Origin: Acuticoccus mangrovi | GTDB taxonomy: Bacteria > Pseudomonadota > Alphaproteobacteria > Rhizobiales > Amorphaceae | Direction of reading: 5' to 3' | NCBI RefSeq assembly: GCF_016411865.1 | Contig: NZ_JAEKJA010000005.1 | Coordinates: 233,637 to 297,636, forward strand | Length of the DNA stretch: 64,000 nt | Part shown: piece after piece, positions 14,232 to 22,785 of the stretch | How the letters are laid out: each line of letters opens with the position of its first letter | How positions within the stretch are numbered: the stretch's first letter is position 1 | Notes under the pieces: generated by a model | Seen by the model: the letters and a program-made list of their open reading frames with translations, nothing else | Told to the model about the DNA's origin: nothing | Database searches by the model: none | Made by a program: the position numbers and the translations under genes

Positions 14232-16456
14232 ACGCCCCGCTCGGCTACCCCGACGACGTCTTCACCCTCGAAGGCCACGCCGCGGGGGAGGGGGGGCTCG
14301 ACTTGCGCGCCCTATTGCGCCTCCTGTGGCGGGCGCGGGTGAAGATGATCGCGGGCGGCCTCGTCGGCCTCATCCTGGCGCTCGCGCACATCGTGTCGCT
14401 GCAGCCGACCTACACGGCGTCGGCCACGGTGCTGTTCACGCCGGAGATCCGCAAGCTCGGCCACGTCGACACGATGGTCGCCCAGCCGCCGGACGACGGG
14501 GTACGCAATCAGGTCGAGATTCTGCGCTCGGCGACGCTTCTGACGCGCGTGGTGGAGCGCCTGAAGCCGGCCGAGCGCGCCGAGCTGACGGGGCCCGCCG
14601 GCGGCGTCTCCCTGTTCGACTGGAAGGTGCTGGTGCCGTGGCCGCTCCTCGTCAATCTCGGCCTGGTCGCCACCGGCACCGACGGGGAGGAGGCGCAGAA
14701 GCGCAAGGCGCGCACCGTGCTGCGGCGCGACCTGCGGCTGCGGCCGCTGCCGGAGTCGCGGGTGATCGACATCCTCTACACGGCGCGCGATCCGGCGCTC
14801 GCCGCGACCATCGCCAATCTGGTGGCGGAGGAGTACATCGTCGCCCAGCTCGACGCCAAGTTCGCGGCGACGCGGCGGGCCGCGCTGTGGCTGAGCGAGC
14901 GCATCGACGAGCTCGAAGCGGAGGTGAGCCAGTCCGAGGGGGCGGTGAACGACTACCGCGCGAGCCTTGCCGATCGCACCGGACAGACGACGCCGGCGCT
15001 GAAGCAGCAGCTCGAGGTGGTGAACGCCGAGGCGGCCGAGGTCGCCGCCCGCCGCGCCGCCGCCGAGATCCGCCACCGCCGTGCCGTCGCCGCGATGGAG
15101 GAGGGCGACGCGCTCGCCTTCCTGCGCGAGTTCCAGAACTCACGCCAGATCGCCGAGGCGCGGGCGAAGGAGCGCGAGCTCCTCGCCGACCGGGCGGCGC
15201 TCTCCCGCCTCGTCGCGCCGGGCAACGAGCGGCTGCGACTGATCGATTCGCGCATCGAGGCTGTCCGCCACGAGATCGAGCGCGAGGCGGGGCGTACCCT
15301 CGAAGCGCTCGCCGACGAGGTGGCCGTCGCCGAGGCGGCGGAGGTGGAGCTGTCGCAGGCCGCCGTGGCGCTGGAGGAAAAGCTCGCCGCCCAGAGCCAG
15401 GCGGAGGTGAAGCTCCGCCTCCTGGAGCAGGAGGCGGCGGCGAGCCGGATGATCTTCGAGACCTTCCTCGCCCGCCTCAAGGAGACCTCGCAGCAGGAGA
15501 AAGCGGAGACCGCCGACGCGGTGGTGCTGTCGCCGGCCGAGGCGCCGCACTTCGCCGACGGCGCGCCGGCGGCGCGGATCGCCCTCTTCGGCCTCATCGG
15601 CGGTGCCATCGCGGGGCTCGGCGTGGCGGTCGCCCTCGAGCGGGTGCATCACACCTTCCGCAGCATCGACACTCTGGAGGAGGCGACGGGCATCACCGTG
15701 ATCGGCCGGCTGCCGACGGCGCCAGGGGTGGAGGGGCGGGAGGGGCTGCTCGCCTATCTTCTCGACAAGCCCAACTCCTCGCTCGCCGAAGCGATGCGGG
15801 GGTTGCGCACCAACCTCCTCTTTGCCCGTCGCGACGTGCCACCGAAGGTGGTGATGGTGACGTCGACGGCGCCCGCGGAGGGCAAGTCCAGCGTCGCCCT
15901 GCTGCTCGCCGTCACCGCCACCCGGCTCGGCAAGAAGGTGGTGGTGGTCGACTGCGATCTTCGCCGGCCGGCGCTCAACGCCTTCTTCGGCGGCCGCGCG
16001 CGCCGCACCGCCGGGCTCAACGGCATCCTCGCCGGTAGGGCGAGCCTCGATGCGACGCTCTATGCCGACGACGACACCGGCATCACAGTGCTCGCGACGC
16101 GGCTCGAGGAGGGGGCGGTGGCGAACGCGGCCGACGCCCTCTCCTCGGAGCGCTTCGCCGCGACGGTGGCCGAGCTCGCCCGGCGGTTCGACCTCGTCGT
16201 CCTCGACGCGCCGCCCCTCCTGCCCGTGAGCGACGCGCGCATCATCGCCCCCCACGCCGACGCGACGCTCTACTGCGTCCGCTGGGACGCGACGCCGCGG
16301 GAGAGCGTCGCCGACGGCCTGCGCGGTCTCGGCCGGGTGCACACCCGCATCGCCGGCCTCGTCGTCACCATGATCGAGCCCGACCGTGCCGCGAGCTTCG
16401 GCGTCGGCAGCGGTGGTCTCTTCCGTCCAGCGAGCGACCCCTATTGCGAGGATTGA
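14228..16456 (+). CDS. Wzc/ExoP-type polysaccharide co-polymerase with tyrosine-kinase (BY-kinase) domain
   Basis: 742 residues; controls chain length and export of exopolysaccharide. Residues ~25-200 are a Wzz domain with a first membrane helix; then a long Glu/Ala-rich coiled coil in the periplasm; a second helix near residue 450 ('IALFGLIGGAIAGLGVAV'); then the cytosolic kinase with Walker A (TAPAEGKSS, ~550), Walker A' (VVVVDCDLRRP) and Walker B (LVVLDAPPLLPVSD). BY-kinases usually end in a cluster of Tyr residues that are phosphorylated; here only one Tyr (DPYCED) lies near the end. The GTG start overlaps the previous gene's stop. Polymerase and flippase genes are not in this window. Confidence 0.88.
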   Translation: MNAPLGYPDDVFTLEGHAAGEGGLDLRALLRLLWRARVKMIAGGLVGLILALAHIVSLQPTYTASATVLFTPEIRKLGHVDTMVAQPPDDGVRNQVEILRSATLLTRVVERLKPAERAELTGPAGGVSLFDWKVLVPWPLLVNLGLVATGTDGEEAQKRKARTVLRRDLRLRPLPESRVIDILYTARDPALAATIANLVAEEYIVAQLDAKFAATRRAALWLSERIDELEAEVSQSEGAVNDYRASLADRTGQTTPALKQQLEVVNAEAAEVAARRAAAEIRHRRAVAAMEEGDALAFLREFQNSRQIAEARAKERELLADRAALSRLVAPGNERLRLIDSRIEAVRHEIEREAGRTLEALADEVAVAEAAEVELSQAAVALEEKLAAQSQAEVKLRLLEQEAAASRMIFETFLARLKETSQQEKAETADAVVLSPAEAPHFADGAPAARIALFGLIGGAIAGLGVAVALERVHHTFRSIDTLEEATGITVIGRLPTAPGVEGREGLLAYLLDKPNSSLAEAMRGLRTNLLFARRDVPPKVVMVTSTAPAEGKSSVALLLAVTATRLGKKVVVVDCDLRRPALNAFFGGRARRTAGLNGILAGRASLDATLYADDDTGITVLATRLEEGAVANAADALSSERFAATVAELARRFDLVVLDAPPLLPVSDARIIAPHADATLYCVRWDATPRESVADGLRGLGRVHTRIAGLVVTMIEPDRAASFGVGSGGLFRPASDPYCED

Positions 16457-16474
16457 CCCGGCCGCGCTTGACAG

Positions 16475-16494
16475 TCCCGCCAAAACGGGCGGGA
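16475..16494. terminator. Short hairpin after the Wzc-type gene
   Basis: TCCCGCC, loop AAAACG, GGCGGGA: perfect 7-bp stem 19 bases after the stop, without a T-run. It could end the exopolysaccharide transcript or lie in the leader of the next gene. A TTGACA at 16468-16473 just before it has no convincing -10 partner. Confidence 0.4.
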
Positions 16495-16526
16495 ACGATG
16501 GCGTTCAACGGGAAAAGGGGTGAGAG

Positions 16527-17510
16527 ATGCGGATTTGCATCTTCGGGGCCGGCGCGACGGGCGGCCACATGGCGGTGCGCCTCGGGGCGGCCGGGCATGA
16601 CGTGAGCGTGGTGGCGCGCGGACCGCAGCTCGAAGCGATCCGCGCCAACGGCCTCACCCTCCTTTCGGGCGACGAACGTGTCCACCATGTTCCGACCGCG
16701 AGCGACCGCCCCGCCGACCTCGGCCAGCAGGACGCCGTGCTCGTCATGACCAAGGCGACCGCCCTGCCGGCGATCGCCGAGACCGAGGCGCTCGCCCCCC
16801 TCGTCGGCCCCGACACGGCGGTGGTGTTTCTGCAGAACGGCATGGCCTGGTGGTATCCGGTCGGCCTGCCGGCGGGGCACCGGGCGCCGCCGGATCTGCC
16901 GCTCTTCGGCCTCGTCGACCCGTTCGTGCGACAGATCGGCGTCGAGCGGCTCGTCGGCGGCATCATCCTGTCGGCCAACGAGGTGGAGGAGCCGGGGGTG
17001 ATCCGCAATCCCAGCATGCGCAACATGCTGCGCTTCGGGACGGTGGCGGGCGGTCCGCTGCCCATGGCCGACGCCCTCGGCGAGGCGCTGACCGCCTCCG
17101 GCGTGACCGTGCCGAAGGGCGACGACGCCCGCCTGGTGATGTGGACGAAGCTCATCCAGAACCTCGCCGGCTCCTCGCTGTGCCTCGGGACCGGCGATCT
17201 CATCTCCTCCTGCCGCGAGGACGAGGAGCTGATCCCGGTCTATCAGGCGATGGTGCGTGAAGGCATGGCCATCGCGGCCGCCTACGGCTACCCGCTCGAT
17301 ATCGACGTCGAGGCGATGCAGCGCGGCCTGCCGGTGCACAAGCCCTCGATCCTGCAGGACTACGAGCTCGGCCGCCCGATGGAGGTGCGCGAGATGCAGG
17401 AGGCGCCGGTGGCGTTCGCCCGTGCCGCGGGCGTGCCCGTCCCGATGCTGCAGGCGGTGATGGCGATCGCCCGCCGCCGGGCGATCCTCAAGGGGCTGCG
17501 CCCCGAATAG
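16527..17510 (+). CDS. Ketopantoate reductase (PanE/ApbA) family protein
   Basis: 327 residues, slightly longer than typical PanE. The N-terminus has the NADP fold 'MRICIFGAGATGGHMAVRL', then 'VVFLQNGM' and in the helical domain 'MWTKLIQNLAGSSLC', where Lys is the expected catalytic residue. The classic enzyme reduces 2-dehydropantoate for pantothenate synthesis, but many paralogues in such genomes act on other 2-keto acids, and there is no pantothenate gene nearby. It stands alone between the exopolysaccharide genes and a convergent SulP transporter, so the substrate is left open. Confidence 0.82.
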   Translation: MRICIFGAGATGGHMAVRLGAAGHDVSVVARGPQLEAIRANGLTLLSGDERVHHVPTASDRPADLGQQDAVLVMTKATALPAIAETEALAPLVGPDTAVVFLQNGMAWWYPVGLPAGHRAPPDLPLFGLVDPFVRQIGVERLVGGIILSANEVEEPGVIRNPSMRNMLRFGTVAGGPLPMADALGEALTASGVTVPKGDDARLVMWTKLIQNLAGSSLCLGTGDLISSCREDEELIPVYQAMVREGMAIAAAYGYPLDIDVEAMQRGLPVHKPSILQDYELGRPMEVREMQEAPVAFARAAGVPVPMLQAVMAIARRRAILKGLRPE

Positions 17511-17514
17511 GGGC

Positions 17515-18777
17515 TCAGCGCTCCGGCGGGGTCCAGTCGGCCGGCGGAATGTGCCGCCGGCGCAGGCGCAGCGCGAGGCCGATGGCGACGCCGACCCCGA
17601 TCGCCACCGTCAGGTCGGCGACCACCGTCAACACCAGCGTGAGCACGAGCAGGACCTGGTCGGACCGGCGCAGCTCCAGATAGGTGTGCCACTTGTGCGG
17701 CTCGCTCATGTTCCAGGCGGTGAGGAGGAGCAGCGCCGCGAGGGCGGGCATCGCGAGAAGGCTCGCGGCCGGGGCGGCGAACATCATGATGAGGAGGATC
17801 ACCACGGCATGGACCATGCCGGCCACCGGCGTGCGGCCGCCGGCGCGCACGTTGGTGGCGGTGCGCGCGATGGCGCCCGTCGCCGGCAGGCCGCCGAACA
17901 GCGCCGAGCCGATGTTGGCCGCGCCCTGGGCGAGGACTTCGGCGTTGGAGCGGTGATTGCCGTCGATCATCCGGTCGGCCACCATCGCCGAGAGGAGCGA
18001 CTCCACCCCGGCGAGGAAGGCGATGGTGATCGCCGAGGGGATCAGCTCCACGATGCGCGACAGGCTCGCCGTCGGAACGGTCGGCATCGGCAGGCGGTCG
18101 GGCAGCTCGCCGAAGCGCGACAGGATGGTGTCGACGGGAAGGGCGAGAAGCGCCACCGCCACCGAGGTCGCGGCGACCGCCACGATCAGACCGGGAAAGC
18201 GCGGCGCAAGGCGTCGCAGCACGACGATCAGCACCATGGTGACGAGGCCGATGGCGATGGCCGAGAGGTTCGCCGTGTCCCGCGCCGCCCAGAGGGCGCC
18301 GACCTTGCCGATGGCGTCGGCCGGTACGTTGTCGGCGGTGAGGCCGAAAATGTCCTTCAGCTGGCTGAGGCCGATGATGATGGCGATGCCGATGGTGAAG
18401 CCGTTGATGACCGGCTCGGGCACGTAGCGCACCAGGCTGCCGGCCCGGAAATAGCCGGCGACGAGCAGCAGGATGCCGGCCATGAAGGTGGCGATGACGA
18501 GCCCGTCCATGCCGTGCTCGGCGATGACGCCGTAGACCACCACGATGAAGGCGCCGGTCGGCCCGCCGATCTGCACCCGGCTGCCGCCGAAGAGCGAGAT
18601 GAGGAAGCCCGCGACGGCTGCCGTGACGAGCCCGGTGGCGGGCTCGGCGCCGGACGCGATGGCGATCGCGAGGCTGAGCGGCAGCGCCACCATCGCCACC
18701 GTGATGCCGGCGATCACGTCGGCACCGAAGGCGGAAAGCGTATAGGTCGGGAGGGTCGTGAGAAGCTTTGGCTTCAT
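17515..18777 (-). CDS. SulP family anion transporter without STAS domain
   Basis: 420 residues from the Met at 18777 (441 from an alternative start at 18840; neither has a strong ribosome-binding site). About ten to twelve membrane segments cover the protein. The SulP hallmarks are 'ALPLSLAIAIASG', 'GGSRVQIGGPTGAFIVVVYG' and 'PEPVINGFTIGIAIIIGLSQ'. Most SulP proteins carry a C-terminal cytosolic STAS domain; here the protein stops about 20 residues after the last helix (RLRRRHIPPADW...), so STAS is absent. Ion specificity (sulfate, bicarbonate, dicarboxylate) cannot be told. Confidence 0.87.
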   Translation of the reverse strand: MKPKLLTTLPTYTLSAFGADVIAGITVAMVALPLSLAIAIASGAEPATGLVTAAVAGFLISLFGGSRVQIGGPTGAFIVVVYGVIAEHGMDGLVIATFMAGILLLVAGYFRAGSLVRYVPEPVINGFTIGIAIIIGLSQLKDIFGLTADNVPADAIGKVGALWAARDTANLSAIAIGLVTMVLIVVLRRLAPRFPGLIVAVAATSVAVALLALPVDTILSRFGELPDRLPMPTVPTASLSRIVELIPSAITIAFLAGVESLLSAMVADRMIDGNHRSNAEVLAQGAANIGSALFGGLPATGAIARTATNVRAGGRTPVAGMVHAVVILLIMMFAAPAASLLAMPALAALLLLTAWNMSEPHKWHTYLELRRSDQVLLVLTLVLTVVADLTVAIGVGVAIGLALRLRRRHIPPADWTPPER

Positions 18778-18866
18778 CGGCTCAGCAGCGATTGGAGGTG
18801 GGAACGTCCCAGTCTCGCCGACAGACCCGGCCGCATGCAACCGTGAACCTCACTCCCGAGCCATGC

Positions 18867-18893
18867 GTCTGGTGCATATCGCATGCACCAGAC
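18867..18893. promoter_or_regulatory. 11-bp inverted repeat upstream of the SulP gene
   Basis: GTCTGGTGCAT, loop ATCGC, ATGCACCAGAC. It lies between the GST stop and the SulP start (both minus strand), 90-115 bases before the latter. It has no T-run, so it may be an operator for SulP or an RNA hairpin after GST. Confidence 0.4.
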
Positions 18894-18950
18894 CGATATC
18901 TCCCGCCGCCTTCGCACCTCGTCGCCCGGCGAGGCGGGGACGGGGCGCGG

Positions 18951-19604
18951 CTAGAACTCGACCTCGAGCTCGATCACCTCGTCGGGCTCCTCGAGCGCCG
19001 CCGCGGTCCACTCCTGCATCGGCTCCCACGCGAAGATGGTGTCGCAGTAGGCGGCGAGCTCCGGCTCGAGCTCGACCGCGTAGGTGCGGAAGCGGGTGCA
19101 CACGGGCGCGTACATCGCGTCGGCGATCGTCGGCGTGCCGAACAGGAAGGGGCCGCCATAGGTGGTGAGGCAGTCGGTCCAGATCTCCTTGATGCGCTGG
19201 ACGTCGGGCCGTGCGCCGGAGAAGATCTTGAAGCTCTTGTGGCGCGACTTGATGTTCATCGGCAGCGCCGAGCGCAGGTTGTAGAAGCCGGAGTGGATCT
19301 CCCCGGACACCGCGCGGCAGTGCGCCCGCGCCCGCCGATCGGCCGGCAGCAGCCCCGCCTCGGGCGCGATCTCGTTGAGATATTCGGCGATGGCGAGGGT
19401 GTCCCAAACCTCGACGCCGTCGTGGCTGAGGCGGGGCACGCGCACCGAGGGGGAGAGCAGCAGCAGCTCCTGCCGGGTTTCCGGGTCGTCCACCGCCACC
19501 GGCTTCTCGTCGAAGTCGAGGTTGGCCATGCGGCAGAGAAGCCAGCCTCGCAACGACCAGGACGAGTAGTTTTTAGAGGAGATCGTGAGTGTCGCCCGTG
19601 CCAT
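18951..19604 (-). CDS. Glutathione S-transferase family protein
   Basis: 217 residues. The N-terminal thioredoxin-like half begins 'ISSKNYSSWSLRGWLLCRM' with the probable active-site Ser/Tyr, continues to the glutathione-binding 'VRVPRLSHDG' and 'DTLAIAEYLNE', and is followed by the all-helical C-terminal half (~residues 85-217) with a very acidic end (DEVIELEVEF). Soluble and cytosolic. It runs divergently from the PHA depolymerase gene. The reaction within the family (conjugation, reduction, isomerisation) cannot be told. Confidence 0.85.
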   Translation of the reverse strand: MARATLTISSKNYSSWSLRGWLLCRMANLDFDEKPVAVDDPETRQELLLLSPSVRVPRLSHDGVEVWDTLAIAEYLNEIAPEAGLLPADRRARAHCRAVSGEIHSGFYNLRSALPMNIKSRHKSFKIFSGARPDVQRIKEIWTDCLTTYGGPFLFGTPTIADAMYAPVCTRFRTYAVELEPELAAYCDTIFAWEPMQEWTAAALEEPDEVIELEVEF

Positions 19605-19725
19605 GACAGCCCCGTTGTGGTCGGATCGTTACGCCGCGCCAGATAGGCGGTAGCAGAATTGTGTCGCACTGCAGCAAGCGGTGCACTACTTTTTTGACCG
19701 GGCGCCCGCGCCGGAGGGAGTGTTG

Positions 19726-20937
19726 ATGCTCTACGATATGTACCAGTTCCAGGATGACCTGATCGCGCCTGTGCGAGCCTTTGCTCGCCACGTGCGCTTC
19801 GGGCCGATCCCCACTCTGCCACTCCTCGAGGATGGTTTCAGCCGGTTCGACGCCGCGATGGAGATGATGTCGCGGTTTCGCCTCAGCCACACGCGCCCGG
19901 CGTTCGGCATCGATCGGGTGAGGGTCGGCAACCGCGACGTCGAGGTACGCGAGGAGGTCACCCTCGACCTGCCCTTCGGCAAGCTCCTCCACTTCGCCAA
20001 GGACGTCGAGACGGCGCAGCCGAGCATCCTCGTCGTCGCCCCGCTGTCCGGCCATTTCGCGACCCTCCTGCGCGGCACCGTGCAGACGCTGCTCGCCGAC
20101 CACGACGTCTACATCACCGACTGGACCAATGCCCGCGACGTGCCGCTGTCGGCCGGCATGTTCGGCATCGAGGACTATGTCGACTACACGATCCGCTTCC
20201 TGGAGGCGATCGGGCCGAACGGCAACATCCTCGCCGTCTGCCAGCCGTGCGTGCAGGCGCTCATCGCCGTGGCGGTGATGTCGGCGCAGGACAATCCCGC
20301 GACGCCGCGCACCATGACGCTGATGGCCGGGCCCATCGACACCCGCGAGAGCCCCACCGAGGTGAACGAGCTCGCCACCGGCAAGCCGCTCGACTGGTTC
20401 GAGGACAATCTGATCACCACCGTGCCGGCGCGCTATCCGGGCGCGGGCCGCAAGGTCTATCCAGGCTTCGTGCAGCTTTTCGCCTTCATGTCGATGAACA
20501 TGAAGCGCCACACCGCCCAGCACCGCAAGCTCTACACCCATCTCGCTCGCGGCGAGATGGCCGAGGCGCAGAAAATCAAGGACTTCTACGACGAGTATTT
20601 CGCCGTTCTCGACCTCACCGCCGAGTTCTATCTGGAGACGATCGACCGGATCTTTCAGACGCCGGAGCTCGCCCAGGGCACCTTCACCTATCGCGGCGAG
20701 GTGGTCGATCCGGGCGCCATTCGCCGCACGGCGCTGCTCACGGTGGAGGGCGGGCGCGACGACATCTGCGCGCTCGGCCAAACCGCGGCCGCGCACGACC
20801 TCTGCCGCTCGCTCCGCCCCCACCTCAAGCGGCACCATCTGCAGGCGAATGTGGGGCACTACGGCGTGTTCAACGGGCGCCGCTGGGAGCGTGAGATCTA
20901 TCCGGTGGTGCGCAACCTGATCCTCGCCATGGAGTGA
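19726..20937 (+). CDS. phaZ: Intracellular polyhydroxyalkanoate depolymerase
   Basis: 403 residues, matching the PhaZ family of intracellular PHB depolymerases that mobilise stored polyester granules. The opening 'MLYDMYQFQDDLIAP' is characteristic, and the ATG at 19726 follows GGAGGGAG; an upstream GTG at 19681 would only add unconserved residues. The nucleophile is a Cys rather than a Ser: Cys172 in VCQPC, as in the Ralstonia enzyme, with the catalytic His in 'GHYGVFNGRRW'. No signal peptide, as expected. The PHA synthase gene is not nearby. Its presence shows that the organism stores PHA. Confidence 0.92.
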   Translation: MLYDMYQFQDDLIAPVRAFARHVRFGPIPTLPLLEDGFSRFDAAMEMMSRFRLSHTRPAFGIDRVRVGNRDVEVREEVTLDLPFGKLLHFAKDVETAQPSILVVAPLSGHFATLLRGTVQTLLADHDVYITDWTNARDVPLSAGMFGIEDYVDYTIRFLEAIGPNGNILAVCQPCVQALIAVAVMSAQDNPATPRTMTLMAGPIDTRESPTEVNELATGKPLDWFEDNLITTVPARYPGAGRKVYPGFVQLFAFMSMNMKRHTAQHRKLYTHLARGEMAEAQKIKDFYDEYFAVLDLTAEFYLETIDRIFQTPELAQGTFTYRGEVVDPGAIRRTALLTVEGGRDDICALGQTAAAHDLCRSLRPHLKRHHLQANVGHYGVFNGRRWEREIYPVVRNLILAME

Positions 20938-20953
20938 GGCGGCGGGGCGGCGC

Positions 20954-21718
20954 TCAGTCCTTCGGGCGATCGCCGATGGTATTGGAGAAGAAGGCTTCGG
21001 GGTCCTCCACCATCTGGAAGAGATGGGGCCAGCGCGTCGCGTCCCGCGGGCCGAAGGCGATGGCCTCGACGAACTCCTTGGCGGCGGCGCGGAAGCGGGT
21101 CTGCCAGACCCGCTCGGCGGTGGGCAGGTCGCCGTCGGCGATCGCGTTGTAGATCGCTTCGAGCTCGTCCACGCGGCGCTCGTTGCCGTGATAGTGGACG
21201 CGCAGCGCGCTCACGAACATCTTCGCCTCGGCGCTCGTCTGGGCGAACATGGCGCCGACGCGGCGCAGGCCGCTGCCCACGGCGATCGCGATCTGAAACG
21301 CCGTGTCCGCCTCTACGAACGACTGCTGATCGTCCCGCCCCTCCTTGGATTTCGCCTTTTTCAGCTGCTCCTTGAGAATGGGGAGCACGGCGGTGCGGGC
21401 CGCCGAGGACGACATCAGCTGGCGCAGCGCCAACGTGCCGAGGGCGGCGCGGATGGCGTAGACCTCGAGCACGTCCTCGACGTGGATCTCGGCGACGACG
21501 GCGCCGCGGTTGCGCCGCAGCACCACGAGCCCTTCGCTGGCAAGGTCGCGCAGCGCGTCGCGCACCGGCCCGCGGGAGACGCCGAGTTCCTGGGCGAGAT
21601 TGGTCTCGACGAGCCGCTCACCGGGAGCGAAGCGGCCGGACACGATCGCCTCGCGCAACCGCACTCTCGCGAACTCCACCGACGTCAGGATGGTCTCGTT
21701 CGCCGAGTAGGGGGCCAA
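20954..21718 (-). CDS. GntR family transcriptional regulator, FCD subfamily
   Basis: 254 residues. The winged helix-turn-helix (~residues 12-78) reads 'VRLREAIVSGRFAPGERL', 'LAQELGVSRGPVRDALRDLA' and 'GLVVLRRNRGAVV'; the all-helical FCD effector domain follows. The start is a TTG (MAPYSANE by homology) with GAGG about ten bases upstream; no ATG fits. It sits 124 bases downstream of an SDR gene on the same strand and probably controls the SDR/SDR/luciferase-like genes through repeats in their divergent promoter. FCD proteins usually bind small organic acids. Confidence 0.9.
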   Translation of the reverse strand: MAPYSANETILTSVEFARVRLREAIVSGRFAPGERLVETNLAQELGVSRGPVRDALRDLASEGLVVLRRNRGAVVAEIHVEDVLEVYAIRAALGTLALRQLMSSSAARTAVLPILKEQLKKAKSKEGRDDQQSFVEADTAFQIAIAVGSGLRRVGAMFAQTSAEAKMFVSALRVHYHGNERRVDELEAIYNAIADGDLPTAERVWQTRFRAAAKEFVEAIAFGPRDATRWPHLFQMVEDPEAFFSNTIGDRPKD

Positions 21719-21842
21719 TATGCACGTCCTCTTTAGCTCTTCAGCTCTGGGAACTGGCTAGGTCATCGGGTGATGGGGTCGCCCATCCATCGGGCGGCCG
21801 CGGGGTGCCGCGCGTTCGCGCACCCCGCAGATATCGGCGCGG

Positions 21843-22601
21843 TCAATAGGCCGTCCAGCCCGCATCTGCAACAATGTTTGCGCCATTGACGTAGCGAGCC
21901 CGGTCGGAGGCGAGGAAGACGGCGACGGGCGCGATGTCTTCCGGCTTCGCCCGGGTGGGCCGGGTGGCGAGGCCCTTCTCGCGCAGCTTGCGGCCGAGCG
22001 GCGGCCAGCCTTCGCCGGTGGAGATGTTGGTCTCGACCGAGCCCGGCGAGATGCCGTTGCAGCGGATTCCGTCGTCCGCGTAGGTGACGGCGATCGCCTT
22101 GGTGAGGCCGAGGATGGCGTGCTTCGACACCGTGTAGGTGGCGCCGCCGCGGCCGCCGAGGAAGGACGAGATCGACAGCGTGTTGACGATGATGCCGCCG
22201 CCGGCCGCGATCATCGGCGGGATGGCCGCGCGCGAGACGTAGAAGGCGCCGTTGATGTTCACTCCCATCACGCGGTTCCACATCTCGTCGCTGGTGTCGG
22301 CGACCGGGTAGAGGTCGTCGAGGATGCCAGCGTTGTTCACCAGGATGTCGAGCGCGCCGAAGTGGGTGACGGCGGCGTCGACCATCGCCTTGGCGGCGGC
22401 GGAATCGGCGACGTCGGTCACGCCGCCGGTGGCCTTGCCGCCCATCGCCTCGATGGCGGCCACCGCGTCTTCGACGCGCTTGGGGTTGATGTCGCTGAGG
22501 AACAGGCTGGCGCCTTCCTCCGCATAGGCCTTCGCGATCGCAAGGCCGATCCCCGAGCCGGCGCCGGTGATCAGCGCGCGCTTGCCGGCAAGCTCCGTCA
22601 T
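21843..22601 (-). CDS. SDR family NAD(P)-dependent oxidoreductase
   Basis: 252 residues, classical short-chain dehydrogenase. Cofactor motif TGAGSGIG (~residues 12-19), an Asp at the end of beta-2 (LFLSDIN) favouring NAD, NNAG near 88, and the catalytic Ser...Tyr-x-x-x-Lys in 'LSISSFLG...YTVSK'. The start has a near-ideal GAGGAGGAAGAGG leader. Divergent from a second SDR gene across 184 bases, and followed by the GntR gene, so likely part of one regulated catabolic unit. Substrate unknown. Confidence 0.88.
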   Translation of the reverse strand: MTELAGKRALITGAGSGIGLAIAKAYAEEGASLFLSDINPKRVEDAVAAIEAMGGKATGGVTDVADSAAAKAMVDAAVTHFGALDILVNNAGILDDLYPVADTSDEMWNRVMGVNINGAFYVSRAAIPPMIAAGGGIIVNTLSISSFLGGRGGATYTVSKHAILGLTKAIAVTYADDGIRCNGISPGSVETNISTGEGWPPLGRKLREKGLATRPTRAKPEDIAPVAVFLASDRARYVNGANIVADAGWTAY

Positions 22602-22644
22602 CCTCTTCCTCCTCCAGCGAAAACGCCGCTTCGTCGGCGTATAG

Positions 22645-22663
22645 ATTGCAGATTGTAGGCAAT
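22645..22663. promoter_or_regulatory. Inverted repeat in the SDR/SDR divergent promoter (candidate GntR operator)
   Basis: ATTGC (22645-22649), nine bases, GCAAT (22659-22663), with an AGATTG direct repeat inside. This AT-rich patch lies 44-62 bases before the minus-strand SDR start and is a plausible site for the adjacent FCD-type GntR regulator. Confidence 0.35.
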
Positions 22664-22785
22664 TTATTGAGCGGCCAAGCCTAAAGAATCGCCAGTAATC
22701 CGCACGAAATTGGAGCATCGAGTCGAGTTGACAGGTTTGATGCGTCACTATGGAATGCAGGTTGTTGACATTTTGAGAGGGCCAG

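Noticed and set aside
16468..16496. TTGACA as a promoter for the ketopantoate-reductase-like gene
   Set aside because: No acceptable -10 at 16-18 bases; the spacer is a G+C hairpin, so it is listed only as a hairpin.
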